A stretch of 64,000 nucleotides of DNA from Ovis canadensis (lineage: Eukaryota > Chordata > Mammalia > Artiodactyla > Bovidae): the NCBI RefSeq assembly GCF_042477335.2, contig NC_091255.1, positions 22,856,501-22,920,500 of the forward strand, given 5' to 3'. Of this stretch, positions 45,053-56,532 are shown in pieces. Position 1 is the first letter of the stretch. Each line of letters opens with the position of its first letter. The translations under genes were made by a program, and so were the position numbers. The notes below the pieces were generated by a model. That model was not told where the DNA came from and did not search any database. It saw only the letters and a list, made by a program, of their open reading frames with translations.

Positions 45053-45599
45053 TCTCTAACTTGTGGATGGAGACAATTAAGGGTCATCCAGAGGAAATGA
45101 CTTTGCTGCTGACTTCTCTCAGGGCCCCCCGACTGGGATTCCTAGAGGATGGAGGGAATTTCCCTGGCTCTGGACGTTTTTTCTCTTTTCTTTTTAATGT
45201 CCACCAGAAAAGCCAGAGCCACTCCCCACACAGTCACGGGGCGGGGAACTCCAGGTCAGAGCAAAGCTTTGGAATCCAGAGGACATGGGGTTTCACTTTC
45301 TTTGCCTGCCTTTGGTTTCCTAACGTCACAGTGTTAGGCTGGGCAGGCGGCCAGATTAACTAAAGAAAGAGAAAATTAAAGATTGGGCCAGAAGGGCCGA
45401 GGAGGGGCCATACTCGGCCGGGGACAGCGTGCGTCTGGTTTCCTTCAGGACAGAGAACCAGCTGTCTGAACTCGAGAGGCCCATCAAGGATCCTGCTGGG
45501 TCTATGAACCTCTTACATGCAAAGTGATGTGTGCGTGTGTCTGGGTCGGTCTCCACGTGTTTGTGGAAAGCGTTCACAGCTTTCATCTGGTTCTTAGCA

Positions 45600-45960
45600 T
45601 CCATACCTCCCTTCGTCCCTCTGCGGGGCTCCGCCTCTCCGCCAGCGGCCCACCCTGGCGGGCGCCCGTCTCATCCCCGCGGTCGGGAAGGCGCCCTTCC
45701 CGCCTAGACCGAGGGGCCAGGGTGGAGGGCACGATCAGGACAGAAGGAGGGGCGTCTAAAGGGAAGGGGGCGCCCCTCGCGGGCCTCCCAGCCTCGGCGT
45801 GCCGCGCCCTCCTCTCCATCCCGCGCTGGGCCTCGGGCTGGTACGGGCAAAGAGGAGGGGCCGGGTGCAAACGAGAGGTCGGGGACACCGCAGGTCCCCT
45901 TGCGGGGGACAGGGGTGGAACACACGTGAGGTAGGGGGTCGACGCATCGGTGCCTGTATC
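45600..45960. promoter_or_regulatory. Orphan CpG island
   Basis: By hand count about 35 CpG in about 350 bases (six, eight, four, seven, five and five per successive 60-base line from 45601) in sequence well above 60% G+C. The surrounding spacer has about one CpG per 60 bases or fewer. No TATA box or known exon is attached. It lies about 4.5 kb upstream of the CCL5 start. It could be the promoter of an unannotated transcript or a CCL5-locus regulatory element. Confidence 0.7.
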
Positions 45961-45965
45961 CTTCC

Positions 45966-46135
45966 CCATATTTAGTTGGCTGCTCCAGGTCCTAGTTGTG
46001 GCAAGAGGGATCTTTAATTCCAGCCTGCCAATGCTTAGTTGGGGCATGTGGAATCTAGTTCCCTGACCAGGGATGGAACCCAGGCCCCCTCCTTGGAAGT
46101 GCAGAGTCTTAGCCACTGCGCCACCAGGGAAGCCC
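45966..46135 (-). repeat. CHR-2 type SINE
   Basis: Antisense, ending gccaccagggaagccc. Confidence 0.85.
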
Positions 46136-47179
46136 ATAAACCAGCATTAATTTAGCATCAGTCACGTCCAAGACATTTGTTGGAACGCAGGGAAACGATG
46201 CAATAAACAAATTGGAACAACAACAAAAAAAAAGCATACGACATTGTTACTGTATCCAGGGAGTGAAAACAAGAGGAGTGAAACACAGAAAGGAGTCTGT
46301 TTTCCTTGTCCTGGGTTGGCTCCCCCTCCCCCACCCACAAACAGAAGCTCCAGAGGGCAGGCCTTTGACTGGCTCCCTCCGGGTCCCAAGAGAGGGTTGC
46401 CTGGCTCACAGCAATTGTCAGTGACAATTTGTGGAAGGAGCGGTGTTAGCTAGGCACACTGGCAGGACAGGGAGGGCAGAGGCATCTTCATGGCGTCTGT
46501 ACCTCCCCTGGTCCCTAGGCACATCGGCCATCATCACTTCCCTAGATCCTCTCAACCACCGTGTGCTCAGTCAGACGGGCAGGCAGTCCTGGTTTTCAGA
46601 AACATAAAATTCTGGGTGAGTCTTAATGATAGTTGCCATTCATTGGACACACCCTGCACCAGGTACCAAACTGTTCACACAGGTGTTTTGATTTCCTCCT
46701 GGAATCAGTACCTTTGAGCCACAGATACACTGACTCCATGAGTCTGATTTCACACAGGAGAAAGGGCAGAAGTGAATCACAATTGGGTTCTTCTCTCTCC
46801 TCTGCAACCCCACAATCCACTGGAACCACCGAAAGGGAAGAAAATAGTCCTGACATGCCCACTGCTATTCCTGCTTAGCAACCAGCCCTGCAAACCACAC
46901 CCCCATTTCCACGACCACTTATATACTGACAGGCACACACACACCCACCAGAAAGGTTCACTTGGATTTAAAAATGGGGATGAATCTGGTCCATCTGTGG
47001 TTCCCATATCTCTGTCCTCAGCTCGAGTCCCAACTCAGCAGATTTGGCATCCAGGAAAGTACTTTCCTTTCTTCCTGAAAAAGGGAAGCTGAGATCCAGG
47101 AAAGGCAACAGAAACGGAGCTCACGTGGGAAACTGGGCCTTAGCAAAAGTTTCAGGATTTCTCCAGAAACAGTGCAGTG
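46136..47179. other. No gene recognised
   Basis: Contains a doubtful MIR-like stretch at about 46623-46760 and a short (ac)n at 46935-46945. Confidence 0.4.
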
Positions 47180-47310
47180 TGGTGGAAAGCTAGGAACCCA
47201 GACAAACCTTGGTTCCATGTTGAATTCTACCACTTTAGGCTATGTGACCTTAAGCAGGTCATTTAACCTCTCTAAGCCTCAACTCACCCCTGCTTAAAAT
47301 TAGTCTCTGT
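47180..47310 (+). repeat. MIR
   Basis: tgtgaccttaagcaggtcat and taacctctctaagcctcaac are diagnostic MIR text. Confidence 0.7.
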
Positions 47311-47319
47311 GATAAATTC

Positions 47320-47532
47320 AGGCTTCCCTGGCAGCTCAGCGGTCAAGAATCTACCTCCAGTTCAGGAGACACAGGTTCAATCCCTGGGTCGGGAAGACCC
47401 CTGGAGAAGGAAATGGCTTGGCAACTTGCTCTCGTATTATTGCCTGGGACACCCCATGGTCAGAGGAGCCTGCGGGCTACAGTCCACAGAGTCACAAAAC
47501 AGGGGTACTCGACTTAGTGACTAAACAGCTAC
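47320..47532 (+). repeat. Bov-tA SINE
   Basis: Sense copy with small deletions in the body. Confidence 0.85.
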
Positions 47533-47654
47533 AATAAAGTTCACTAATCCATATCAACGGTAGGAGTGGGGGGGTCCGGTTTAAATCAGTGAAAACCCTA
47601 CAGTATAGAATATCCTTAAAGAGACTGCCATTTTCTTACTCTTAATAATAATAT

Positions 47655-47880
47655 GATGATAATAGCTAATAACATTAGCTAATGTTATGAAGTACTTAAC
47701 AGGAATTGTACTAAGACCTTTACAAGCATGAGCACATTATGGGATCTTAATTGTCTCAGCAGCTATGGGAGGAGCCAGTACTATTATCCCTGATTTATAG
47801 ATGAGGAAACTGAGACCAGGCAGATGAAGTAACTTGTAGGAAGCTACCTGGCTCATAAAGGAGAAAAACACCATAGTGCC
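47655..47880 (+). repeat. MIR
   Basis: tatccctgatttatagatga, ggaaactgagaccaggcaga. Confidence 0.7.
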
Positions 47881-48869
47881 TGCTCTTAACCACTAGGCAA
47901 CACAGCCTCCCATGTGTCTGGGGACTAATGGGATTCTGTGAAGGGAGCAATTCAAACAGGCAGATCATTTTGTGTAGAAGGTTGGATGTTTCTTAAGTGC
48001 TTGCAATTTATTTCTTTGAATGACGTGGCCTGTGTTTTCCAAAACTGTATTTTCTATTGCTAATTGATTAATAGGTCAGGAGGTAATAAGAGGATTCTTA
48101 TAGGTTTAGAACAATAAACCTGGCACCTAGAGAGGATGAACAGCTTAACTTAATGGGGGTCAGTGGAAAGGGCTTGAGCATGGTCATCAGAAGTACTTGG
48201 GTTCATAAACTGGTGCAGTCACTAAAGAGAACACTATGGAGGTTCCTTGTTCCTTATAAAACTGAAAATAGAGTTACCATACGATCCAGCATTTCCACTC
48301 CTGGGCATATACCTAGAAAAGATGACAACTCTAATTTGAAAAGATACATACACCCCAGTGCTCATAACCGCACTATTCACAATAGCCAAGACAAGGAAGT
48401 AACCTAAGTGTCCACAGACAGATAAATGGATAAAGACGGTGTGGTACATATATGCAAGGGAATATTGCTCAGCCATAAAAGAAGAATGGAATAGTGCTAT
48501 TCTGCTGCAATATGGACAGACTTAAAGACAATCGTACTAAGTGAGGTAAGTCAGATATCTTAGATTATCATACTAAGTCAGAGAAAGACAAATATTATGT
48601 GATATAAATTATATGTGGAATCTAAAAAAAATGATACAAATGAACTTATTGACAAAACAGAAACAGACTCACAGACATAGAAAGCAAACTTAGGGCTATC
48701 AAAGGGAGAAGGCAGAGGCAGAGAGATAAATTAGGAGTTTGGAATTAGCAGATACACGCTACTATACACAAAACAGAGAAACAACAAGGCCTACCGTACA
48801 GCACAGGGAACTATGCTCAGTAACTTGCAATGACCTATAATGGAAAAGGATCTGAAAAAGAATATACAG

Positions 48870-48891
48870 TGTGTGTGTGTGTGTGTGTGTG
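48870..48891. repeat. (GT)n microsatellite
   Basis: About eleven GT units at the 3' end of the antisense SINE. Confidence 0.9.
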
Positions 48892-49097
48892 CTCAGTCGT
48901 GTCCGACTTCTTTGCAACCCCATAGACTGCAGCCCACCAGGCTCGTCTGTCCATGGAATTTCTCAGGCAAAAATACTGGAGTGGGTAGTCATTTCCTCCT
49001 CCAGGGGATGTTCCCAACCCGAGGATCAAACCTGAGTCTTTTACGTTCCCTGCATTGGCAGGCAGATTCTTTACCACTGTGCCACCTGAGAAGCCCA
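48892..49097 (-). repeat. Bov-tA SINE nested in L1
   Basis: Antisense, gctcagtcgtgtccgacttc to ccacctgagaagccc. Confidence 0.9.
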
Positions 49098-49215
49098 TAT
49101 GTATATGGAGATAGATATAAATTTATCTATACATATATATTTGAATCACTTTGCTGTACACCTAAAATTAACACAATTTGTAAATCAACCATGGTTCATT
49201 TTTGAAGTCAGTCTG

Positions 49216-49960
49216 AAAAAAATAGAAAAGAAATACTTGGGTTCAAGCCTCACTTCCTGCAGTGTGCTATGAGGACCTTAATGACCTCTTCTGAGGCTTA
49301 GTGTTCACTTCTATAAAAGGAGAATAACAACCATCCTGCCTCAAGTCTTCACAAAGAAGAAAAGAAACAAGTTCTCCCCATTCTGGGTAATTCAGTCCTC
49401 GTCAGCTGCCAAGTTACATATGTGACAGTAGCTAGCAAGAAACATCCTTGGCATAAGATTATATTTTTAAAATTACACTTTTTGAAATGTGTTTGCCTTC
49501 ATCACTGTCAGTAGACACTTTTAGATAACTCAGAAGTCAACTTCAGCCCAGGCCAAACTGTCACTAATTCTGAATTACCCAAATAGGAATTGATGAACAT
49601 TGACTGTATCTAACGCTTTGAAACAGAAGGAGGACCTCGGGTCTAATCCAGACCGCCACTTGGGTTCGGTTTCAAGCATGCCCCAATGACAGATCTCATC
49701 ACGACGAGCAGTGCTTCATGGACGGGGCACTGCATGGGAACCAGGGAACCCAGGCTCCATCTGGTCGTTCCGCCCCTCCTCCTGCCCCGGGGGGAAGCAG
49801 CTCCCGGACCTCTGGGAGGACAAGGGAGTGCCCCGGCCAACAAAGCCCAGGCTGTCTGCGGTGGAAGAGATTTTCTGCCACCGCGGCTTGCGCTGGCTCT
49901 TCTCGAGGGCCAAGAGGGAAGTGATGAGCTCACTCTGGATGCGAAGGCCGTGAGAAGAGA
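49216..49960. other. Distal CCL5 5' flank, nothing recognised
   Basis: No repeat or exon identified. Short (ac)n and (ct)n runs follow at 49962-50004. Confidence 0.4.
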
Positions 49961-50049
49961 GAGAGACACACACACACTCACTCAAACACACACTCTCTCT
50001 CTCGTACAGACATATATTTCCGGAGGCTATTTCAGTTTTATTTTCCGTT

Positions 50050-50063
50050 TTGTGCAATTTCAC
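50050..50063 (+). promoter_or_regulatory. CCL5: CCL5 promoter C/EBP-like element
   Basis: TTGTGCAATTTCAC lies about 90 bases upstream of the TATA box and matches the tgcaatttcac element recalled from the human RANTES promoter, where C/EBP-type and IRF-type factors act. Only the sequence match is seen here. Confidence 0.55.
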
Positions 50064-50098
50064 TGATGATTATCAGCAGCAGTGTGTGGCTGCTATTT

Positions 50099-50109
50099 GG
50101 AAACTCCCC
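50099..50109 (+). promoter_or_regulatory. CCL5: CCL5 promoter NF-kappa-B site
   Basis: GGAAACTCCCC is a kappa-B decamer-type site, identical as I recall to one of the two tandem kappa-B sites of the human promoter. It lies about 34 bases before the TATA box. The next stretch (50109-50122, G-run then gcgccc) occupies the place of the second human site but no longer fits the motif well. Confidence 0.75.
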
Positions 50110-50142
50110 GAGGGGGGCGCCCTGTCTGCCCGCCTGCTTGTC

Positions 50143-50148
50143 TATAAA
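50143..50148 (+). promoter_or_regulatory. CCL5: CCL5 TATA box
   Basis: TATAAA followed by gggcc, as in the human promoter (tataaagggcc). It lies 94 bases before the ATG, so transcription is expected to start near 50170-50180, giving a short 5' UTR of about 60 bases. Confidence 0.85.
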
Positions 50149-50236
50149 GGGCCGCGGGGCGCCCTGTAAACGGCCAGCCAGCCGGAGCTGCAGAGGATCA
50201 GCACGTGGATCGCCCCAGCCTCTGACCACAGCTACC

Positions 50237-50312
50237 ATGAAGGTCTTCTCCGCTGCCCTCGCTGTCCTCCTGATGGCGGCCGCCCTCTGCGCTCCTGCAT
50301 CTGCCTCCCCAT
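50237..50312 (+). CDS. CCL5: CCL5 exon 1 (signal peptide)
   Basis: 25 codons plus one base of a split Tyr codon. Donor gtaagt. Confidence 0.97.
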
Positions 50313-53300
50313 GTAAGTCCAAGTCCTGACCTCCACAGTCCCCGGGGCCAGCCCTTAGACTCGCCCGGATCTCGCCCTCTTTTCTTTCCTTTTTCTATAT
50401 TAAATATAAATATTTATTTATTTTTATCTATTTTTTTTGGCTGTGCTGGGTCTTCATTGCCGCGTGGGCTCTTCTCCAGTTGCAGTAAGCAGGGGGCTAC
50501 TCTTTAGTTGCAGTGCCTTGCATTCCAGTGGCTTCTCTTGTTGCCCAGTGCAGGCTCTAGGGTGCCTGGGCTCAGTACTTGCGGCTCCTGGGCTCTAGAG
50601 CACAAACTCAGTAGTTGTGGAGCCGGGATTTAGTTGCCCCATGGGTATGTGGGATCTTCCAAGACCAGGGGTTGAATGTGTGTCTCTTGCATTAGCAGGG
50701 AGATTCGTTACCACTAAGGCACCAGGGAAGCCCTTGCCTTCTTTTCAACTGCAGCGTTTATACCATCTGACTCCTATGATTTATATTCTTCCGCATTGCT
50801 TTACTCAGATGTCCAGTTGTCTGGGATAGATCTCTAAGCCACTGCATGGCAGGGACCCCTCTGATCAATTTGTCTGTGTCCTCAAGGTCTACACCCCAAG
50901 CTGTGCAGGTGCTCACCGAGTGTGGACTGGGGTTACTAACAGGCAAAGGCTGCTCGAGCTGACCTGCAAACACCACTAACTCATGTCTGCCATCACCAGC
51001 AGGGTTTCTAAGAAGTTTCTAAGTACTTGACTAAAATCCTCCTGGGACAGTCATACTTTCCCCAGTTCATAGATTTAGAGAACAGATAACAAAATCTAAT
51101 TAAATGTCCACTATGGATCAAGTATTGTGCTGATTGCCTTGCATATCTCATCTTACTTAATATTTGCATCTAATCTTTGAGTAGCTGTCCTTGACAGTCC
51201 AGAGAGGTTAAGTAACCTGTTCAGGGTCACGCAGCTAGGAAGTAAGAAAAGTGGCGTTCAAACCCAGTTCTTCTTGGCTCTGAAACACTACTACTCCGTT
51301 CAGAAATGGCAACTGACCCTTCCCGGGGGCATCCTGATATCACTACTGGGTCGTCCTCCTCTCAGTAGCTTCAGTCAGAGATGCCCACGATGCAGTATGC
51401 ATCTTCAGGCCCCTCTTTGGTGCCCTGGCTGAGTCATGAAGTCTGAGTTTTAAAAAACTCCCCACAACCCACCCTAGGTCTCAAAGAAACCAAGTTCTGA
51501 ATCCACCGAGGATCCTAGGAGGGCAAGAATAAGGGCGGAGGAACTAAGACCAGCCCAGAGGAGACCCAGCCTGTCCTGAGAACCCAAGGCATCAGGCTGT
51601 GGTGTAGAAAGAAGGAGGCCAGCTGGTCTCAAGGGTTAGGTGAGAGAATCCCCACTCTGGCACTGTGTGTCCATGGCTAAGTGTCTTTACCTTTCTGAGC
51701 CTCAGTTTCAGCCAAAGGAGGAAAATAGTCTGCTGGAGATAAATCCTATAAAGCGCCCAGCCAGTACCCACTGTGCACTGGCGACGGATCCAGGAGTCTC
51801 CTTCTCTCCTTCTCCCAGATGCCTCGGACACCACGCCCTGCTGCTTTGCCTACCTCTCCCGCCCGCTGCCCCGCAAGCACGTCCAGGAATATTTCTACAC
51901 CAGCAGCAAGTGCTCCATGGCAGCAGTTGTGTGAGTCTCAGCCCCGTGGAACCCTCGGGGGGTGGGGGGCGGGGAGGGAGGGAAAACTCCTGCCCCAGAA
52001 TCAGTCTCCCCTGGGAGGAGCCCTCAGAGAGGGTGCCGGGTCCATTCCCACCCATCCTCCAGCTGCTCAAACAGCTGTGGTTCTGCCCTCTCTGAATTCA
52101 AATTCCCCAGCTATCGTGGAACAAGCTAGACGTGTTCCTGGAGGAGCACCACCCCCCCACCCCCCCACCCTGATTCTGATGGGCTAGGTTAGCTCTCTGA
52201 TCGTTATGGATGTAACTGTTACTTGAACCTGGTCTGCAACATGCCTGAGTGGAGAAGATCGACTCATACATCCCTTTCCAGAAAAGGACCCCACAGTCCC
52301 CCACATCCTGCCCCCAATCAAAGCCATCCACAACCTCAGAGAAACTAGAGAGGAGAGGTCAAAGGTCAAGGCCCTAGTTGCAGCATGTTAAAAAAATAGT
52401 ATTTGATTGATGAAGAAAAAATAATGAAATGAGATTCTCCTTTAAACATGCAAGCTATGACATTTGGAAAAATTATAATTCTTGCTACCTAGGAAGTTCC
52501 TGCTGTGTGTCAAATGTCTTACATGCATTAGCTCTACATTTTATCATAGCATCCCTGACAGATACGACGAATTCTCTCAACGTTTCAGAGAGTGAAACAG
52601 ACCCAGAGAGGTTCGGTGACTTGCTCAAGTTTGCACAGTAAGTGAGGGAGGGAGCCTGTTTCTGGAGCCTCCTCTTTCTATGCTAGTAAGATCATTAGCG
52701 ATAGTTGCTTATGGAGTTTAAGACGATAGAGGCTTAAAGAATGAAAATGGGGCAATCGTGAAGTTTTCTGTATAATGAGGACTTTGTTGTTGTTGTTGTT
52801 GTTGTTTTTAATATTTACTTATTTGTTGGGCCGTACTGGGTCTTAGCTGCTGGCCTGCAGGACCCTTTCAGTTGCAGCATACCAATTCTTAGTTGTGGCA
52901 CGTGGGATCTAGTTCCCTAACCAAGGATGGAGCTGGGGCTCCTGCATTGGGAGCATGGAGTCTTTTACCCACTGGACCACCCACGATGAAGTTTTTTATT
53001 CCAAAAATTCCTGCGGCACTAGCGAAGTTGTAGGATCCAGAGTTGTAGGTATTCAGAGTTGGCCTTTGGTCCTGATGAATTCTTCAAATTATTGCTATAC
53101 TATATATTTGCTATTTAGAACTACTAATTTTATTTCTGAAAGCAAGTATTTTTCGGACAGAAAAGCGAAACAGAAAAACCTTCTTTGAGCACCTACTATG
53201 GACAGGCAGAGAGGAGTAAACATCCACCCCTGCCCTTCCAGGTCTCAGTTAGATGCAGCAATGACCAGGACACCCTATAAGAACGTGACAAGAGGAAAGA

Positions 53301-56300
53301 AGGAACAGGCAACGCTTCGGGGCCCAGCTAAGAGAAGGGATTTAGGGCAAGTTTGCACTGTTTGACTTGGGATCGGACTGAGGGACAGGGTGTATTGGGC
53401 AGCAGGGATGTTGCCAGAACTCTCTTTAGGTTTTTGTAGTCTCCGTGTAGAAAAGCATTGAGGGCCTCAAGGGTCCCCACAAGGAATCAAAACTGAAATG
53501 AGCTAGAACAGGGAAAGTCTAGACAAGAGGGGTCCAGTGGAGAGGCTGTCCACATGAGTGGTACTGAGGCTGAAGAGGACTTGAAGGGAAGGAGAGACAG
53601 GGGTGAGGAAACTTCCGAGGTGGAATCAGCAAGCCTGGGAGGTGATGTGAGGTCAGGAGCAAGGAAGAGACAGGGCTTGAGGGTGACGCTGAGGTTTCAG
53701 CCCACACCTGGAGAAGGGTGAAGCGTGGAGCCCCCAAAGTCCCAAGGAAGAGCTGCTTTAAAAGGAAAGGGCTGGGACTTCCCTAGTGGTCCAGTGGTGA
53801 AGACTCTGTGCTTCCAATGCAGGGGGGCCTGGGTTCCATCCTTGAGAGGGGAACTAAGATCCCAGGAAGGTGGGATGAATTAGATTGGGTTTGACATAAA
53901 TATCCATGTGTACAACAGAGAGCTGGTGGGAACTGCTGGGTAGCACAAGGAGCTCAGCTCGGTGCTCTGTGGTGACCTAGAGGGTGGGATGGTGGGGTGG
54001 GGAGAAGTCCACCGCTGATTCACTTCATTGTACGGCAGAAACTGACACCACTTTGTAAAGCAGTTGTACTCCAATTAAAGCAGAAAAAGGACGAAGATGC
54101 CAGCACCGTGAGCCTGTGGAAGTGTCCAGCAGGGAGTGTGAGCTGAAGGGTTAGGAGCTGAGGAAACGGGGCTGGGGCCGGAGCTGTGGCACTTTTTAAA
54201 GGAGGAGGGGATCTTCTGAGGTCAGAGTGGCATTCCAACCATCTCGGCTGCTCCAGCCAGCCTGTCTTCCCTGGAACCCCAGCTCTTCCACTTAGTATCT
54301 GTGTGAGCTCAGGCTCGCCACTTCGCCTCTCTGAGCCTCAATTTCTTTGTCTGCAAAATGGAGGAGAATAAAGGTATTTCCCTCCCTGGGTCAAAGTGAG
54401 AATAATAAAAAGAAAAATGAAATTAGACTATGTCTTGGCACACAAGTAGGTGCCTGGTAGGCGTTAACTAATCATCTTTCTCCCCAAAAATGTATTCTTA
54501 GATACATAGAAGTGAAACTTGATGAGCAAATGCAATTCATCCAGTCACTAACTCTTTCGATAAACATTCATTAGGCACCCACGGTGTGCCACACCCGGGG
54601 CCAGAGACTTGAGGGAGCACATGAGGGGAAAGGGTAGCGATGCTGAACACACTTGCTCCCCAGGAGGAGCAGCTGAAGGTAGAGGGCAGTTGGGCCAAGA
54701 CAGGGTCCCCACGGAGGCGGGGGGCGCAGGGAGAGATGGCCTGGCAAGGGAGGCTGCCGTCCAGTCTCGCATTCATCAGGGAGGAGCCTCCAGATGGCGG
54801 TTTCCTGACCTTTAATTTCCTGGCCACAAGCCAGTGGGGTGGAGGAGAGGACAGTGAGCTGGCAGGATTTCCTGTATGACACCTGGCTGGCCCAGAGCAG
54901 GGTCTGCGCCAGAAGCTCCCTCACGACCCCAAACAAGAGGGCAACTCAGAACAGCCCTCTGCTCGATTTCTCTTCTCTGCACGTGGAGAAAGGGGGAGAA
55001 AGAGAGGTGATGGGGCGCTCAGAGCGCAGCTCAGAGAAGGTGCAGCAGCTCCCCTGAGAGCACATGCTCTCCACGACAGAGCAGGAAAAGGGGCCCAGAG
55101 ATCCGCTTCCTCATCAGACAACCCAAGCCTTCACTTTGTCTGAAAAAAATCCCAGAAAGACGCAGGAAAGCGGCCTGCAGGAGAAGGCAAAGTGAGAAAG
55201 GTGCAGGGAGGCAGGGTGAGGTGGAGAGGAAGCCGTGAATGAACGGGCAGCCCTGCCGGCCCCTTCCTGACGCCTCAGGGGAAAAGAACCCACCTGCCAA
55301 GCAGCAGATGCGTGTTCGATCCCTGGGTCGGGAAGATCCCCTGGAGGAGGGTGTGGCAACCCACTCCAGTATCCTTGCCTGGAGAATCCCATGGACAGAG
55401 GAGCCTGGCGGGCTACAGTCTGTGGGGTCGCAAAAGAGTCGGACACAACTTAGCTACTAAACAGAATAACTCAAGAAGCACTGCTGGCCAGGCCCAGGGC
55501 ATCCCCCAGAGAGAACCACGCTCCCAGCAAACTGGCAGGGCAGGCAGCTGGACGGAGCCCATGGTCCCCAGGGTGCGAGCCCTCCAGCTGATACCATCGA
55601 CACCTGTAGGCTGGCCTCCACATCCCGGCCAGTTAATTGCTTTGACAAGTGTCCATATCTCAGGGCCCTCAACCTCTCCAAGCCACCACATCCACTACCA
55701 GAACCTCTGGTCTCATGTTGCTCTGATCCACCCTAAAACAGAGGCCCCACAGCACCCCAATAACAACACATATATGGTATTTTCCAAAACTCATTCACAC
55801 TCATTTATCTCATCTGAGCAATTGTGCAAAGTAGGAATTATTTCTCTCCGTATTTTAGAGGTAAGTGTAGACTCAGAGGCCCTAAGCGATTTGCCCAAGG
55901 TGATCTAACCAGTGAGTGGTGAACTCAAGACTCACTTGAGTCCTTCTTCCATTCATCCACAGACGGATTCCTTCGTTGAGTGGCTGCGTGTGGCAGGCGC
56001 TGTGTTACCTAGAACCACACTGCCCATTTGTTTTGCCGCCTCGTCTTGCACTTAGTCAGCCGTGACTCAGTTCTGGAGGGTGCCTCTTTTTCGCTGCATC
56101 TTCAGCAGCCAGCACAGGTTCTAAAACAGGAAGTGCTGAGAAAAGGCTAGTGAGTGGTTGACCCGCTCAACCCTGGGCGCCTCGAGCCCTGTATTCCCTG
56201 AGCTCTCCAGGGTACATGTATTTGTACAGGGGCATGAGGGCTACCGTGCGCACATAGCTGCTTCTGGCTTGTAGCCCTTTGACCCAACAGAAGAGAAAGC

Positions 56301-56532
56301 ATTCTTTCCTTGAAAGCCACAAACACCATTGTGGAGCTCCAAAAATAACCCACCCGGTATCATTTCCTCCCGGCCTCAGTCCCCCTCATCCCCAAACCTG
56401 GCTGTCTCCACACTGCCCAAGTCCCCCTCTCTTCTCTCCTGCAGCTTTATCACCAGGAAGAACCGTCAGGTGTGCGCCAACCCAGAGAAGAAGTGGGTTC
56501 GAGAGTACATCAACAGTTTGGAGTTGAGCTAG
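50237..56532 (+). CDS. CCL5: CCL5 (RANTES) CC chemokine, complete, three exons
   Basis: Secreted chemoattractant for T cells, monocytes and eosinophils, acting through CCR1, CCR3 and CCR5. Exons 50237-50312, 51819-51930 and 56445-56532 join in phase to 91 codons, the same length as human. Residues 1-23 form the signal peptide ([18 protein letters not shown]..., ending PASA), and the mature protein starts [11 protein letters not shown]. Visible features are the CC pair, the third cysteine in SSKCSM, the fourth in QVCANP, the heparin-binding BBXB cluster RKNR in exon 3, the second basic cluster KKWVR, and the helix ending INSLELS. The start codon lies in gctaccATGa, as in human. Intron 1 (1.5 kb) holds a CHR-1 SINE. 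Intron 2 (4.5 kb) holds MIRs, CHR SINEs and an L1 3' end. The gene is intact with no unusual residues at known functional sites. Confidence 0.98.
50398..50735 (-). repeat. CHR-1 SINE in CCL5 intron 1
   Basis: Antisense, ggctgtgctgggtcttcatt to caccagggaagccc. Confidence 0.9.
51110..51290 (+). repeat. MIR in CCL5 intron 1
   Basis: cagagaggttaagtaacctg, agggtcacgcagctaggaag. Confidence 0.72.
51635..51725 (+). repeat. MIR fragment
   Basis: tctttacctttctgagcctc and cagtttcag; 94 bases before CCL5 exon 2. Confidence 0.5.
51819..51930 (+). CDS. CCL5: CCL5 exon 2
   Basis: Acceptor tctcccag, donor gtgagt, 112 nt. Encodes [17 protein letters not shown] through KCSMAAV. Confidence 0.98.
52490..52650 (+). 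repeat. MIR in CCL5 intron 2
   Basis: cccagagaggttcggtgact, tgctcaagtttgcacagtaa. Confidence 0.65.
52785..52985 (-). repeat. CHR-2 type SINE with (TTG)n tail
   Basis: Antisense; seven TTG units at 52786-52806 form the 3' tail, and cactggaccacccacgatga the head. atgaagtttt occurs on both sides at least in part. Confidence 0.83.
53330..53772. repeat. Ancient interspersed repeat, same unresolved type as 16.8 kb
   Basis: Text such as ggcttgagggtgacgctgag...tttcag resembles the old mammalian repeat noted at 16798-17480. Family not named. Confidence 0.3.
53774..53867 (+). repeat. CHR-2 type SINE, 3'-truncated
   Basis: gggacttccctagtggtcca head, ends at aactaagatcccaggaag. Confidence 0.82.
53868..54090 (+). 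repeat. L1 3' end
   Basis: cactttgtaaagcagttgta and ctccaattaaagcag mark the terminus. Confidence 0.75.
54258..54460 (+). repeat. MIR
   Basis: cttcgcctctctgagcctca, tctgcaaaatggaggagaat. Confidence 0.7.
55262..55468 (+). repeat. Bov-tA SINE
   Basis: Sense copy in CCL5 intron 2, with the first few head bases altered. Confidence 0.88.
55790..55945 (+). repeat. MIR
   Basis: gcgatttgcccaaggtgatc core. Confidence 0.6.
56445..56532 (+). CDS. CCL5: CCL5 exon 3 (terminal coding)
   Basis: Acceptor cctgcag. Encodes [18 protein letters not shown] and the C-terminal helix to SLELS, then TAG. Confidence 0.98.

Larger units (their letters stand above)
48190..49215 (+). repeat. L1 3' end, split by SINE
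   Basis: Sense L1 at 48190-48868 (accatacgatccagcatttc, tcataaccgcactattcaca) resumes at 49098-49215 with the terminal aattaacacaatttgtaaat. Confidence 0.85.

Noticed and set aside
45583-46137. 184-codon frame on the - strand over the CpG island
   Set aside because: Its start lies inside a CHR-2 SINE and the rest is CpG-island sequence. No recognisable protein.
10900-50000. Additional chemokine genes such as CCL15, CCL23, CCL3 or CCL4
   Set aside because: I searched by eye for paired-cysteine exons and for FITKxxxxVC-type third exons. Only CCL14, CCL16 and CCL5 were found.
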